Source: an uncultured Collinsella sp. (GTDB taxonomy: Bacteria; Actinomycetota; Coriobacteriia; Coriobacteriales; Coriobacteriaceae). From it: DNA of 64,000 nucleotides. Below, piece after piece: positions 29,413 to 38,726 of this stretch; the first letter of the stretch is position 1; each line of letters opens with the position of its first letter. The notes beneath the pieces were generated by a model. It worked only from the letters and a program-made list of their open reading frames with translations. It was not told the DNA's origin and ran no database searches. A program made the translations under genes and the position numbers. The stretch is from assembly GCA_900541045.1 (NCBI GenBank), contig UQID01000010.1:1-64000 (forward strand), in the 5' to 3' direction.

Positions 29413-31020
29413 ATGGCAGGCAAGCCGCAAACACTAGCAACGACCTCGGCATTCGAGATCTTGGGCCCCGTCATGGTCGGCCCCAGCTCATCGCACACCG
29501 CCGGCGCCCTGCGCTGCGCCCAGGTTGCCGCTAGCCTGCTGGAAGGCCGCATCACCAAGGTCACCTTTGGCCTGTGGAACTCCTTTGCCCACACCTACCG
29601 CGGTCACGGCACCGATCGCGCGCTCGTCGCGGGTATCTTGGGCCTCGATACCGACGACGAGACCATCAAGCAGGCCTTTGACCTCGCGCGCGAGCAGGGC
29701 CTCGACTTTCACTTTGACATCAAGGGCGACGACGCCTCCATCCACCCCAACACCGTCGACATCGAGATGGTCGACGACACGGGCGCCACGGCACAGGTCC
29801 GCGGCGAGAGCCTCGGCGGCGGCAAGATGCGCATCAGCCGCATCAACGGCGTCGGCGTCGACATCTCGGGCATGTATTCCACGCTCTTCGTGGCGCACCA
29901 GGACGTTCCCGGCGTGCTCGCAGCACTCACGAACCTGCTCGCCTACGCACACGTCAACATCGCCTTCTGCCGCACCTACCGCACCGAGGTGGGCGGCCAG
30001 GCCTATTCCGTCTTTGAGACCGACGGCGCTCCCGACGACACCGTCGTCCCCATGCTGCGCAAGCTCGACAATGTCGATTACGCCACGTTTATCGAGCTCC
30101 CGGGCTCGGCCTCGTCGCTCTCCCCCGGTGTCTCGGCCAAGGAGATCTTCGACGACGGCGAGCAGTTGCTCGATGCGTGCGCCGAGCTCGGCCTGAATAT
30201 CGGCGCCGTCATGGCCGTGCGCGAGGCGCGTCTGACCGGCGAGGCCCATGCTATCGCAGCCATGCGCCGCGTGCTCGACGTCATGCGCGAGGAGACCACG
30301 GCCCCCATCGCCAATCCGCAGCGATCGCTCGGCGGGCTTATCGGCGGAGAGGCCAAGCTCGTCGATGCCACCTACCGCAACGATTTAAGCGCAAGCCTGA
30401 TGGGCCCCGTTCAGACCGATGCCGTGGCCCGCGCGATGGCCGTGCTCGAGCGCTCCGCCACCATGGGCGTGATCGTTGCCGCCCCCACGGCCGGCTCCGC
30501 GGGCGTCGTCCCCGGCTGCGTGCTGGCGCTCGCCGATCACCTCCAGCTCGACGATGAACAGGTCATGGATGCCCTCTACTGCGCCGCCGCCATCGGCCTC
30601 AACCTCACCACGAGCGCCTGCGTCGCCGGCGCCGAGGGCGGATGTCAGGCCGAGGTTGGAAGCGCTGCCGCCATGGCCGCCGCCGCGCTGGTCCAGATGA
30701 TGGGCGGCACGCCCGAGCAAGCGCTCGACGCCAGCTCCATTGCACTGAGCAACCTGTTGGGCCTCGTTTGCGACCCCGTCGGCGGCCTTGTCGAGGTGCC
30801 CTGCCAAAACCGCAACGCCATCGGAGTGGCCGCGGCCTTCAGCTCGGCGCAGCTCGCCCTCGCCGGCATCAAGAGCCTGGTGCCGTTTGACCAGATGGCG
30901 CACGTGATGCTCTCGGTAGGCCACGCCCTGCCCGCCACGTTGCGCGAGACGGCCAAGGGCGGCATCGCGCAGGCTCCGGCAGCACTCTCGGCGTGCGCAA
31001 AATGCGGAATATGCGGATAG
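29413..31020 (+). CDS. sdaA: L-serine ammonia-lyase, iron-sulfur, single-chain
   Basis: 535 residues combining the beta and alpha parts that are separate in some bacteria. Residues ~14-150 are the beta domain (GPVMVGPSSSHTAGALR). An ACT domain follows around residues 160-230 (HQDVPGVLAALTNLLAYAHVN). The alpha domain then carries APTAGSAGVVPG and the cluster cysteines in ACVAGAEGGCQAEVGSAA and CDPVGGLVEVPCQNRNA. It deaminates L-serine to pyruvate and ammonia with a 4Fe-4S cluster. AGAAGGAG lies before ATG 29413; a longer frame from 29296 runs through the repeat element and is rejected. A C-terminal CAKCGICG could be an extra metal site. The ACT domain suggests amino-acid regulation. Confidence 0.94.
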   Translation: MAGKPQTLATTSAFEILGPVMVGPSSSHTAGALRCAQVAASLLEGRITKVTFGLWNSFAHTYRGHGTDRALVAGILGLDTDDETIKQAFDLAREQGLDFHFDIKGDDASIHPNTVDIEMVDDTGATAQVRGESLGGGKMRISRINGVGVDISGMYSTLFVAHQDVPGVLAALTNLLAYAHVNIAFCRTYRTEVGGQAYSVFETDGAPDDTVVPMLRKLDNVDYATFIELPGSASSLSPGVSAKEIFDDGEQLLDACAELGLNIGAVMAVREARLTGEAHAIAAMRRVLDVMREETTAPIANPQRSLGGLIGGEAKLVDATYRNDLSASLMGPVQTDAVARAMAVLERSATMGVIVAAPTAGSAGVVPGCVLALADHLQLDDEQVMDALYCAAAIGLNLTTSACVAGAEGGCQAEVGSAAAMAAAALVQMMGGTPEQALDASSIALSNLLGLVCDPVGGLVEVPCQNRNAIGVAAAFSSAQLALAGIKSLVPFDQMAHVMLSVGHALPATLRETAKGGIAQAPAALSACAKCGICG

Positions 31021-31035
31021 TGAGCAAAAGCGAAC

Positions 31036-31066
31036 GATAGGTGGGACATATGTCCCACCTATCCTT
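31036..31066 (+). terminator. Palindromic terminator after sdaA
   Basis: A perfect 28-bp palindrome (31036-31063; GATAGGTGGGACAT and its complement) followed by CTTT. It starts 15 bases after the stop codon. Confidence 0.7.
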
Positions 31067-31107
31067 TATCGCCACTGTTTTCGTAACACAAGCAATTGCG
31101 TAATCGC

Positions 31108-31113
31108 TATAAT
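31108..31113 (+). promoter_or_regulatory. -10 element TATAAT before the L,D-transpeptidase gene
   Basis: A consensus TATAAT lies 57 bases before the start codon. No good -35 is found at 16-18 bases, so the promoter call rests on the -10 and position only. Confidence 0.4.
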
Positions 31114-31170
31114 TCAAGCCCAGTTAAAACACGATGAGCCGTAAAGCGAAACTCGAAGGAAATATACACG

Positions 31171-32907
31171 ATGTCGCAACTCGACCGCAGCCAACTGATC
31201 CCCGATCCGCAACAGCCCAGCAGGCAGCCCGGAGGCATCCAATCGCCCCGTCCCATTGCGCCAGCCCATGGTCAACAGCACGGCGCGGCAAATACCTCCC
31301 CGCGCCCCAATCAGGGCCAGCATCAGCAGCGTCAGCAGCGTTCCGCACATGGCGCCGGTCACAACCAGGGCCCTTCGCACACTCGAGTTTCTAACAACCG
31401 CGGCCCCGCCGACAACCGATCCGCAAAGGGCAATAAGACGGGCGGCAAGACGGCGTTCTTCGTCGTCCTCGGCCTTGTCGCTATCGTCTATATCGTGGGC
31501 GTCGTGGCGTTTTCGCAGATTGCCTACCCCAACACCACCATCGCCGGCGTCGATATCTCGTTTTCCAACGCCTCATCCGCCGCTACCAAGGTTAACTCAG
31601 CGTGGAAGCACTACAAGCTCACCGTTTCGGGTGAAGACTTTAGCTGGACCTATCAGCCCGAATCCGACGAGCCCATCGTCGACGGCGAGGCAGCTGCCCA
31701 CGAGATTATCGGCAGCAACGAGCCGCTGCTGTGGCCTTCGCGCCTGATTGCCTCGCTCGGCGGCAAGAACGTTAGCGCGACCAAAAACGGTACCATCGAC
31801 CTGGAACAGGACGTCGACCTGTCCATGCTCTCGGACGCCTTTGACCAAAAGCAGTTCGAGGAGGATCTGGGTGCCGCCATCGACGCATTCAACGAGGGCC
31901 GCACGGGTACCTTTGAGGCATCGAGCTCCTACGACGAGAAGGCGGGCAAGTTCACGATCGAGAAGGCCCGCTCCAACGAAAAGCTCAACCGCGAGCATGT
32001 CATTAAGTATGCGGAGATCGAGCTCGCGTCGCTGTCCGAGACCGTCGATCTTACGAAGCTCGGAAACGATGCCTACGAGCCGCTCAACGGCACGCTCACC
32101 AACGACCAGATCCAGGCCGCATGCGATGCCGCCAACAACTTCCTGGGCGTTAACGTGACCCTTAAGCTCAACGGCAACGATGCCGGCAAGGTCGACGGCA
32201 GCTCGGTGCTGCAGTGGATCAGTTTTGCCGACCCCGCGAACCCCACACTTGACACCTCCCAGATCAGCAACTGGGCAGCAGACCTCGCCAATGGCTTTAA
32301 CACCGTGGGCTCCACTCGTTGGTGGACGCGCGCCGATGGCAAGCAATGTGCCGTCGAAGGCGGTGACTTTGGTTGGTCTATCGATAGCAGCACGCTTGCC
32401 AAGCAGGTCGAGGATGCTATAAACAACAAGCAGACCGGCGAGATTGAGATCAATTACTCCCAGAAGGCCGACACCTTTACCGCCAAGGGCGAGCCCGATT
32501 GGAAGGCGTATATCGACGTCGACCTGTCCGAGCAGCACGCACGCTACTATGACGAGGGCGGCAATATCGTGTGGGAGGCCAACTTTATTTCCGGCAAACC
32601 GGGCGAAGACTCCACCCCCGAGGGCGTGTGGCAGATCAACAGCAACGACGGCGCCACCAAGCTTATCGGCGCCAAGGACCCCAAGACCGGTAAGCCCAAA
32701 TACGAGAGCCCGGTGAGCTACTGGATGCCGTTTGAGGGCAACATGGTTGGCTTCCACGACGCTACCTGGCAAAACGACAAGAGCTTCGACGATCCCAACT
32801 CCTATAAGTGGTGCGGTAGCCACGGCTGCATCAATCTGCGCCTGGCCGATGCCAAGGCGCTCCACGATTGCATCAGCGTCGGTCTGTGCGTGGTCGTCCA
32901 CTCCTAG
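31171..32907 (+). CDS. Membrane-anchored L,D-transpeptidase (YkuD domain)
   Basis: 578 residues. The first ~90 are a Gln/Pro/His/Asn-rich cytoplasmic tail without clear fold. A membrane segment (about 93-114, FFVVLGLVAIVYIVGVVAF) makes it a type II membrane protein. Residues ~125-440 resemble the repeated VanW-associated/PG-binding-4 region of such enzymes. The C-terminal YkuD domain (~445-578) ends in CGSHGCINLR, with the catalytic His551 and Cys553. It forms 3-3 or related crosslinks in peptidoglycan, outside the cell. AAGGAAAT precedes the ATG. The exact acceptor is not deducible. Confidence 0.92.
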   Translation: MSQLDRSQLIPDPQQPSRQPGGIQSPRPIAPAHGQQHGAANTSPRPNQGQHQQRQQRSAHGAGHNQGPSHTRVSNNRGPADNRSAKGNKTGGKTAFFVVLGLVAIVYIVGVVAFSQIAYPNTTIAGVDISFSNASSAATKVNSAWKHYKLTVSGEDFSWTYQPESDEPIVDGEAAAHEIIGSNEPLLWPSRLIASLGGKNVSATKNGTIDLEQDVDLSMLSDAFDQKQFEEDLGAAIDAFNEGRTGTFEASSSYDEKAGKFTIEKARSNEKLNREHVIKYAEIELASLSETVDLTKLGNDAYEPLNGTLTNDQIQAACDAANNFLGVNVTLKLNGNDAGKVDGSSVLQWISFADPANPTLDTSQISNWAADLANGFNTVGSTRWWTRADGKQCAVEGGDFGWSIDSSTLAKQVEDAINNKQTGEIEINYSQKADTFTAKGEPDWKAYIDVDLSEQHARYYDEGGNIVWEANFISGKPGEDSTPEGVWQINSNDGATKLIGAKDPKTGKPKYESPVSYWMPFEGNMVGFHDATWQNDKSFDDPNSYKWCGSHGCINLRLADAKALHDCISVGLCVVVHS

Positions 32908-33035
32908 CACATCACGCGTGTCACAACAAAGCTCAGCGTCACCTACCTTTCGATGCTGAAAGAATCGCGCCTGTGCGCCCGCCCCAACCGGTGGGCGCAT
33001 ATACTTATTGCGGTAAGTTCTATAAAGGAGACGCT

Positions 33036-34448
33036 ATGTCGAATGTCCCCACCATCACCCCGGGTCCCGACGATACCGGGCGCGTGCCGGAAGGCGCAAC
33101 TGAAACTCTACCGCTCATCACAAGCGCCCCCACGGCACAGCAAAACGACGACGAGCAAGGTAACGCCGGAATATCCGACGATGAGGCTTACGCAAAGCTC
33201 AAGGCCAAGCGCGCGGAGCGGCGCCGCAAAAAGCTCGTCCGCCGCGGCATCGCTGCCGGCATCGTGGGCGGCATTGTCCTAATAGCCATTATTGTGAGCG
33301 TTGTCCTCAATTCGCAGCCGCAATCTGCAGGTGAACCTGTTACCGACATGGTCATGGAAGGCACCTTTACCACGACTGTCGAGGCAAAAGGACAGCTCAA
33401 GCCAATTTCTGCCTCAGTGGTCTCCCCTTCTGTTGACGGCACGGTAGCATCGATCAACGTGCAAGCCGGTCAGAGCGTCAACGAGGGCGACGTGCTCATG
33501 ACCATTAAAAACGATGAGCTAGATAATGCCGTTGCCGAGGCGCAGCGCGCGGTCGCGGCCGCGCAGGAAGACCTGAAAAACGCACAGGCGACACTTGCTG
33601 CCGCACAGGCAGCACCGACGCTGGATGCCGACGGAGCGACCACCCCGACGGATGCAACCGCCAACGCCAGCGCCGTCTCGAGCGCTCAGCGCAATCTCGC
33701 CTCGGCCCAGGCAACCCTGGACCAGGCAAACGCCAAGGCGACCGAACGCACCGTAAAGGCCCCCAGCTCGGGTAGCATCGTCGAACTCAACGCCAAAGTG
33801 GGCGCCACGGTGACCGGAGGCATGGTCATGGGCGAAGGCGACACGAGCGGCGGCAAGCAGTGCATGCAAATCGCCGACCTCTCTAAGATGAAGGTGACGG
33901 TTCAGGTGGGCGAAAAGGACATCGCCAAGATCGCCGTGGGCCAGAGCGCCAACGTTACCTATCCCGCGTTTCCCGATATCGTGAGCCAGGGCACCGTCAC
34001 GGCTATCGCATCGGTTGCAAACTCCGACGCAGCCAACGGTGGTGGCGGAAGCGTAACCTTTAACGTCGACATCCTCATCGAAGCACCCGACAGCCGCCTT
34101 AAGCCCGGTATGACTGCCGAGGTCTCGGTGGTGACCGAGCAGCTTGACGACGTAGTCATGGTGCCCACCATGGCGCTCATGACCGAGGATGGCGAGCACT
34201 ATTACGTCAATCTGGCCACCGATGACGAAGGCAAGGAAACGCGCCGCGTGAAGGTAACTGTCGTGACGCAAAACGACAACGAAGCTGTGGTCGGCAAGAC
34301 GCAGGTCAAGCGCGACGAGCAAGGCAACGAGATCAACCCCGACGTGCCGGTTACCAAGCTGCGCGATGGAGACACCATCGTGGTGGATACTGGCGCGGGC
34401 ATGACAGCAGACGGCGGCGACGGCATGCCTGCCGACGAGGGCATGTAA
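33036..34448 (+). CDS. MacA-like membrane-fusion (adaptor) protein
   Basis: 470 residues. A hydrophilic N-terminus is followed by a membrane segment at about residues 72-92 (GIVGGIVLIAIIVSVVL). The lipoyl/biotinyl-like half (VSPSVDGTVASINVQAGQSV) precedes a coiled-coil hairpin rich in Ala/Gln (about 165-235) and its return strand (TVKAPSSGSIVEL). A beta-barrel domain follows, and an acidic, Gly/Met-rich tail ends the protein. It is the extracellular partner of an ABC exporter. AAAGGAG lies before ATG 33036. Its stop overlaps the next gene's ATG by one base, so it forms an operon with the two ABC genes. The substrate is unknown. Confidence 0.9.
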   Translation: MSNVPTITPGPDDTGRVPEGATETLPLITSAPTAQQNDDEQGNAGISDDEAYAKLKAKRAERRRKKLVRRGIAAGIVGGIVLIAIIVSVVLNSQPQSAGEPVTDMVMEGTFTTTVEAKGQLKPISASVVSPSVDGTVASINVQAGQSVNEGDVLMTIKNDELDNAVAEAQRAVAAAQEDLKNAQATLAAAQAAPTLDADGATTPTDATANASAVSSAQRNLASAQATLDQANAKATERTVKAPSSGSIVELNAKVGATVTGGMVMGEGDTSGGKQCMQIADLSKMKVTVQVGEKDIAKIAVGQSANVTYPAFPDIVSQGTVTAIASVANSDAANGGGGSVTFNVDILIEAPDSRLKPGMTAEVSVVTEQLDDVVMVPTMALMTEDGEHYYVNLATDDEGKETRRVKVTVVTQNDNEAVVGKTQVKRDEQGNEINPDVPVTKLRDGDTIVVDTGAGMTADGGDGMPADEGM

Positions 34449-35221
34449 TGCGCCCCGTCATCGACATCCGCAACGTGCACCGCATCTTTGAGAGCGAGGC
34501 CGGTTGCGCCCACATCCTGCACAATGTGAGCCTGGCGGTGGACCCCGGTGAGTTCGTCGCCATCACCGGCCCCTCGGGCTCAGGCAAGTCGACGCTCATG
34601 AACATCCTGGGTTGCTTGGACAAACCGACGGCGGGCGACTATTACCTGCAGGGCCTCAATGTCGCCGAACTCGACGATGATGAGCTCACCGAGGTGCGTG
34701 CGCTGAGCATCGGCTTTGTCTTTCAGAGTTTCAACCTGCTGCCGCGTCTGTCGGTTATCGAAAACGTCATGCTGCCGCTGTCCTACACCAATGTGCCGCG
34801 CAACCAGCGCGAGATGCGCGCCGTGCACGCGCTGCAGGCCGTAACGCTTCCGGTCGACCATTGGGACCACCGCATATCGGAACTCTCGGGCGGACAAATG
34901 CAGCGCGTCGCCATCGCGCGCGCCCTCGTCAACGATCCGCCCATCATCTTGGCCGACGAGCCCACGGGAAACCTGGACTCGGCAACCGGGGCGCTCGTCA
35001 TGGAAACCTTCCACAAGCTCCAGGAGCGCGGCAAGACCATCGTGCTCATCACGCACGACCCGGGCATTGCCGCCGAGGCCGACCGTGCCGCGACCATTCG
35101 CGACGGGCGCATCCATGACGGCGCATATATCGCACATGCGCCGAATACGCTACGCGGAGCCGTCAGCAACCTACCCGCAACTCATACATCCTCCACCTGG
35201 CTGAAGGGAGTGAAGGCATGA
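34448..35221 (+). CDS. MacB/LolD-type ABC transporter ATPase
   Basis: 257 residues with Walker A GPSGSGKST, Q-loop VFQSFNLLPRLSV, signature LSGGQMQRVAIARAL, Walker B IILADEPTGNLDS and H-loop LITHD. The FQSFNLL and NLDSATG features are typical of the MacB/LolD/FtsE branch that works with FtsX-like permeases. It powers the exporter formed with its neighbours. It overlaps both the adaptor gene (1 base) and the permease gene (4 bases). The last ~30 residues after the ATPase core are variable. Confidence 0.94.
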   Translation: MRPVIDIRNVHRIFESEAGCAHILHNVSLAVDPGEFVAITGPSGSGKSTLMNILGCLDKPTAGDYYLQGLNVAELDDDELTEVRALSIGFVFQSFNLLPRLSVIENVMLPLSYTNVPRNQREMRAVHALQAVTLPVDHWDHRISELSGGQMQRVAIARALVNDPPIILADEPTGNLDSATGALVMETFHKLQERGKTIVLITHDPGIAAEADRAATIRDGRIHDGAYIAHAPNTLRGAVSNLPATHTSSTWLKGVKA

Positions 35222-36432
35222 GCACCCGCGATCTTGTCCAAGAAGCCCTGCACTCGCTCGAGGCCAACAAGGGACGTAGCCTGCTCACCATCCTGGGCAT
35301 CGTCATTGGCATCGCCTCGGTCATAGCCATGACCTCGCTCATCGGCGGCATCCAAAACAGCTTGGTCAACAGCTTGGGCCTCAACGCGGCCCGCATGGTG
35401 CAGATCTACTCGTCCCAAGAGCTCACCGATTCGGATGTCGAGAAGCTGCGCAAGACGGTGCCGCAAATCGAGCAGATCGGCATCGTCGACAGCGCCTATT
35501 CCGAGTACAAAGTTGGGGATAAGAGCTATACCGTCATGGCCCAAGGTGTCGATAGTGACATGCTCGATGCCGTGGGCGCCAGCAAGATCGTTGCCGGTCG
35601 CACCTATAACGACATCGAGTCCAAATCCGGCGCGCGCGTGGCGCTCATTGGCCGCGGCGGCGCCGATCAACTGTACGGCAACGAACAGGACGCGATTGGC
35701 AAGACCATCAAGGTTTCGAGCGGAGACGTGCAGATTATTGGCGTCATCGACGGCGGCAACGACTCCATGGGCTCGCTGAGCCTGTACATGCCGCGAGAAA
35801 CGATCGCCGAGCTTTTCGGCGATGACAATCCATCGTTTCCCAGCGTGACGGCGCTCGCCGCCGAGGGTACGGACATGGATGTGCTCTGCAAGACGATCGA
35901 GTCCAAGGTGCGCAACATGAAGGGCATCTCGGAGGACGACGAGTATGAAAGCGTGTCGGCAAGCTCCATGAAGAGCGCTATCGATGCCCTCAACTCCTTT
36001 ATGGGCGCCTTCTCGCTCATCATGGGCGCCGTTGCCGGCATTTCGCTACTTGTAGGCGGTATCGGCATTATGAACATGATGCTCACCAACGTGACCGAGC
36101 GCATCCGCGAAATCGGTATCCGCCGCGCCCTGGGCGCAAGCCGACGCGATATCACGGCCCAGTTTTTGGCCGAATCCTCGGCGCTGTGCATCACCGGCGG
36201 CATTTTAGGTGTCGTGATTGGCTATCTGCTGGCCTGGGGGCTCACGTTCTTTGCCGCCAACTCGGGCATTATGAGCGAGTTTGGAGCCACCGGGACGATC
36301 ACCCCGAGCTTCTCCATTACGACCGTGATGATCGCGTTTGCCGTATCAGTCGGCATCGGCGTGATCTTTGGCTTCTACCCCGCCCGCCGCGCCGCAAAAC
36401 TCGACCCCGTGGAGTGCCTGCGCTACCAGTAG
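35218..36432 (+). CDS. MacB-like ABC transporter permease (FtsX family)
   Basis: 404 residues with the MacB permease plan. The first membrane helix is near residues 20-42 (SLLTILGIVIGIASVIAM). A large extracellular domain (~50-265) follows, then three helices with GGIGIMNMMLTNVTERIREIGIRRALGA and a closing PARRAAKLDPVECLRY. With the ATPase and adaptor it forms a tripartite-like exporter; in Gram-positive relatives these export peptides or drugs. The divergent TetR gene downstream is convergent with it and may be unrelated. A family 2 repeat lies 9 bases after the stop. Confidence 0.92.
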   Translation: MSTRDLVQEALHSLEANKGRSLLTILGIVIGIASVIAMTSLIGGIQNSLVNSLGLNAARMVQIYSSQELTDSDVEKLRKTVPQIEQIGIVDSAYSEYKVGDKSYTVMAQGVDSDMLDAVGASKIVAGRTYNDIESKSGARVALIGRGGADQLYGNEQDAIGKTIKVSSGDVQIIGVIDGGNDSMGSLSLYMPRETIAELFGDDNPSFPSVTALAAEGTDMDVLCKTIESKVRNMKGISEDDEYESVSASSMKSAIDALNSFMGAFSLIMGAVAGISLLVGGIGIMNMMLTNVTERIREIGIRRALGASRRDITAQFLAESSALCITGGILGVVIGYLLAWGLTFFAANSGIMSEFGATGTITPSFSITTVMIAFAVSVGIGVIFGFYPARRAAKLDPVECLRYQ

Positions 36433-36440
36433 AACCTCAA

Positions 36441-36517
36441 CCCTGAGTTGCGGTGAAATAGGGACTGTTTAGGCCGCTAGAAGACCAATTCAGTCCTTAT
36501 TTCACCGCAACTCAGGG
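36441..36517. repeat. Family 2 hairpin element, copy 2
   Basis: 27-base arms (36441-36467 and 36491-36517) with one mismatch, around a 23-base loop. The arms contain GTTGCGGTGAAATAGGGACTG split by the window of the hairpin. It sits between the convergent permease and TetR genes and could terminate both. Confidence 0.85.
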
Positions 36518-36534
36518 GGGATAAGACGCTAGTG

Positions 36535-37146
36535 CTATTCGAAACGAGATTCCAGGCTGGATAGGCCGTTGAGAGTTAGGTCGTTGGCGACCGCCGAGAC
36601 GCGCTCGATGGGAACCGAGCCGTCCGACAACGCCCACGTGCGATAGATGCCGATAATGCCGGACAGCAAAAACGCCAGGTAGTAATCGAACATCTCGTCC
36701 TTTAGACCCTCGGGCAGTAGATCGCGCTCAGCGATCTCGTGCTCGAGCGGCACACGCAGACGAGCCATAAAGTCGTCGAGCGGAATGTTTTCGATCGACT
36801 GGCGATTAAGCACCAGGTTGTTGCACAGCGCCTCGTTAACGGTCTTGAAAAAGGACGCCGCAGCGCCAAGTGCGCGCTCGTTGGTGTCGCCGCCCATGGA
36901 GGAAAGCGTCTTCTCGACTGAATCGACGATCATCTCGACCACATCGACGGCAATGGCGTCGAGCAAGCCGTCGACCGTGCCAAAGTGCACGTAGAAGGTC
37001 TTACGGTCGACATTTGCCTCGCGCGCGATAGCGCTCACCGTAATATCGGCCAGGGGCTTTTCCATAAGCAGTCGCTCAAACGCCGAAAGAATCGCATTGC
37101 GACTACGGACGATACGACGGTCAAGGCGCGGTTTGGTGGTAGCCAT
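36535..37146 (-). CDS. TetR-family transcriptional regulator
   Basis: 203 residues. The N-terminal ~60 are a TetR helix-turn-helix (SRNAILSAFERLLMEKPLADITVSAIAREANVDRKTFYVHF), here with a recognition helix around VDRKTFYVHFG. The remainder is a helical ligand/dimer domain. These proteins usually repress nearby genes until a small molecule binds. It is convergent with the exporter operon, which it may or may not control. Upstream, 37170-37225 contains CCCACctgta...GTGGG and ATAATC...GATTAT inverted repeats that could be autoregulatory operators. Confidence 0.85.
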   Translation of the reverse strand: MATTKPRLDRRIVRSRNAILSAFERLLMEKPLADITVSAIAREANVDRKTFYVHFGTVDGLLDAIAVDVVEMIVDSVEKTLSSMGGDTNERALGAAASFFKTVNEALCNNLVLNRQSIENIPLDDFMARLRVPLEHEIAERDLLPEGLKDEMFDYYLAFLLSGIIGIYRTWALSDGSVPIERVSAVANDLTLNGLSSLESRFE

Positions 37147-37282
37147 AGACGAGTCCCCTTCATGTCAACAGCCCACCTGTAAGTCCTCTACATGTGGGAG
37201 ATAATCAACGTAAGAGGATTATCCTACAACTCACATCGCAATGACGAGCGTCATCAAGAACGCACGACTCGCCGACCGGGCC

Positions 37283-37456
37283 CTAAGATCGCTTCTTTTT
37301 ATTGAGCGCCGCCGGGGAAACGCGAATGCCGTCGCCAGTCTGGCGAACGTAGGTCTGGCGTGCCGGCTTAGGGGCCACAGCAGGCTTTTGAGCACGTTGA
37401 TTGGGATCAACGGTAACCTGGCACGCAGGATGTGCCTTAACGGGCGTAGAGGGCGT
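37283..37456 (-). pseudogene. In-frame 57-codon tail beyond the amber stop of the flippase-like gene
   Basis: Directly after the TAG (37457-37459) of the flippase-like gene the same frame stays open for 57 codons to a TAG at 37283-37285. The translation starts TPSTPVKAHPACQ, continues with a Lys/Pro/Gln-rich stretch and ends SPAALNKKKRS. The composition looks like a real cytosolic tail rather than spacer, and no start codon or ribosome site supports a separate gene. Either the amber codon is a recent truncating mutation or it is read through. This stretch explains most of the otherwise empty 310-base gap. Confidence 0.5.
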
Positions 37457-38575
37457 CTAAGGCGTGCGCCCGAGCTTGCGCATCATACGGTCCCAGCGTG
37501 CATGGATACTCTCGTTGTGAGCGCTCTTAAGGCCCAGCAGCGGGGCGGCCAAAATGGTCGGCGCGATAAAGGTGATCAGACGCCACAGCAGATAGCCGGC
37601 AGTCGATGCCGTGCCAAAAAAGTGACCCAAAAACAATGCGAAGCCACCCTCGGCGCCACCAGTGCCGCCGGGCAGCGGAACGGCGGAGCTCAGCAGCTGG
37701 ACAAAGGCGCTCGCAGCCATGACCGAGAAAAAGTCGACTTCGTGGTGGCCAAAAGAGAGCATCAAAAAGTACGGAACCAGGTAGAAAAACGCCAGCTGCA
37801 GCATAGTGATGACGACCGTGAGCAGCATGGACGAAAAATGGCCGGCAGATAGTTTGAATTTCTCGGAAAACGAGTAGATCTCGCCATCGACAAAGGTGCG
37901 CCAGCCCTCGATCTTTGTGGCCGAGACGCCCACGCGCTCGAGCCAATTGATGATGCAATGAGCGACGCGCGTGACGGTCTTGGGCATCAACGCCACGGCA
38001 AAGATGCCGAGTAGGATGCAGCAGTGACCGCCAAAGCTAAAGACGCACAGCAGCGTCATGTCGCCATAACGCTCGGCGAAAAACGGCATGCGGGCGAGCA
38101 GCAGAATGGCACCCCATGCCACCAGGCCAAACTGGTACACGATAAAGCGGGTGAACTGCGTGGCACCCGCTTCGCCCACGTTTTGGCCGGCTTTGGTAAG
38201 GCGGTAAATTTGAGCAGGCGTAGAGCCCATCATCATGGGTGTCAGGTTGCCAAAGAAGATGCCGCTCGCCTCGACCGAAATGAGGTCGCGGATGCCGACG
38301 GGCGAATCGGGGTCGAGCCAAACGGCGATCGCGTACGCCACGATGCCAAAAACGAGATACAGAAACATACAAAAGCATGCGGCGAAGAGCCAGGGCATCT
38401 GAACGCTGGACATAGCGGCCCAAAACTGCCCCATCTGCCCGGTCACGACCAGATAGACGATATACCCGATCAGCACAACGCCGATGAAGATGGCGCCGCG
38501 ACGCGCGCTCTTGTTGTCATCGCCGCCAGAAACCTCGACCTGGGGCTTTGGGCTATGCTGAGAGGACTCCGTCAT
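37457..38575 (-). CDS. Flippase-like integral membrane protein (UPF0104/LPG-synthase TM type)
   Basis: 372 residues from ATG 38575, with AGAAGGAG upstream. A hydrophilic N-terminus (~30 residues) is followed by about eight membrane helices. SGIFFGNLTPMMMGSTPAQIYRL and SSAVPLPGGTGGAEGGFALFL are the conserved motifs of the lysylphosphatidylglycerol synthase membrane domain/YbhN family. Members move lipids or lipid-linked molecules; no soluble synthetase domain is attached here. The gene ends in ...RKLGRTP at an amber codon after which the frame continues, so the native protein may be longer (429 residues). The neighbours (TetR, tRNA-Glu) give no hint of substrate. Confidence 0.85.
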   Translation of the reverse strand: MTESSQHSPKPQVEVSGGDDNKSARRGAIFIGVVLIGYIVYLVVTGQMGQFWAAMSSVQMPWLFAACFCMFLYLVFGIVAYAIAVWLDPDSPVGIRDLISVEASGIFFGNLTPMMMGSTPAQIYRLTKAGQNVGEAGATQFTRFIVYQFGLVAWGAILLLARMPFFAERYGDMTLLCVFSFGGHCCILLGIFAVALMPKTVTRVAHCIINWLERVGVSATKIEGWRTFVDGEIYSFSEKFKLSAGHFSSMLLTVVITMLQLAFFYLVPYFLMLSFGHHEVDFFSVMAASAFVQLLSSAVPLPGGTGGAEGGFALFLGHFFGTASTAGYLLWRLITFIAPTILAAPLLGLKSAHNESIHARWDRMMRKLGRTP

Positions 38576-38684
38576 GAGGCTCCTTCTGACCGTCAAAGTA
38601 TCTGGCCTATTGTACCCGTATGGGAGATGAGCAAAACGTAAAGCTATGAGGCAAATGGGATTAACAGACCAGCCCACACGCAAC

Positions 38685-38715
38685 AAAAAACCCGACCTTC
38701 TCACGAAAGGCCGGG
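38685..38715 (-). terminator. Intrinsic terminator after tRNA-Glu
   Basis: On the minus strand CCCGGCCTT pairs with AAGGTCGGG (one G-U pair), followed by six T residues (38690-38685). It lies 12 bases after the tRNA 3' end. Confidence 0.9.
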
Positions 38716-38726
38716 TATCTAAAACA

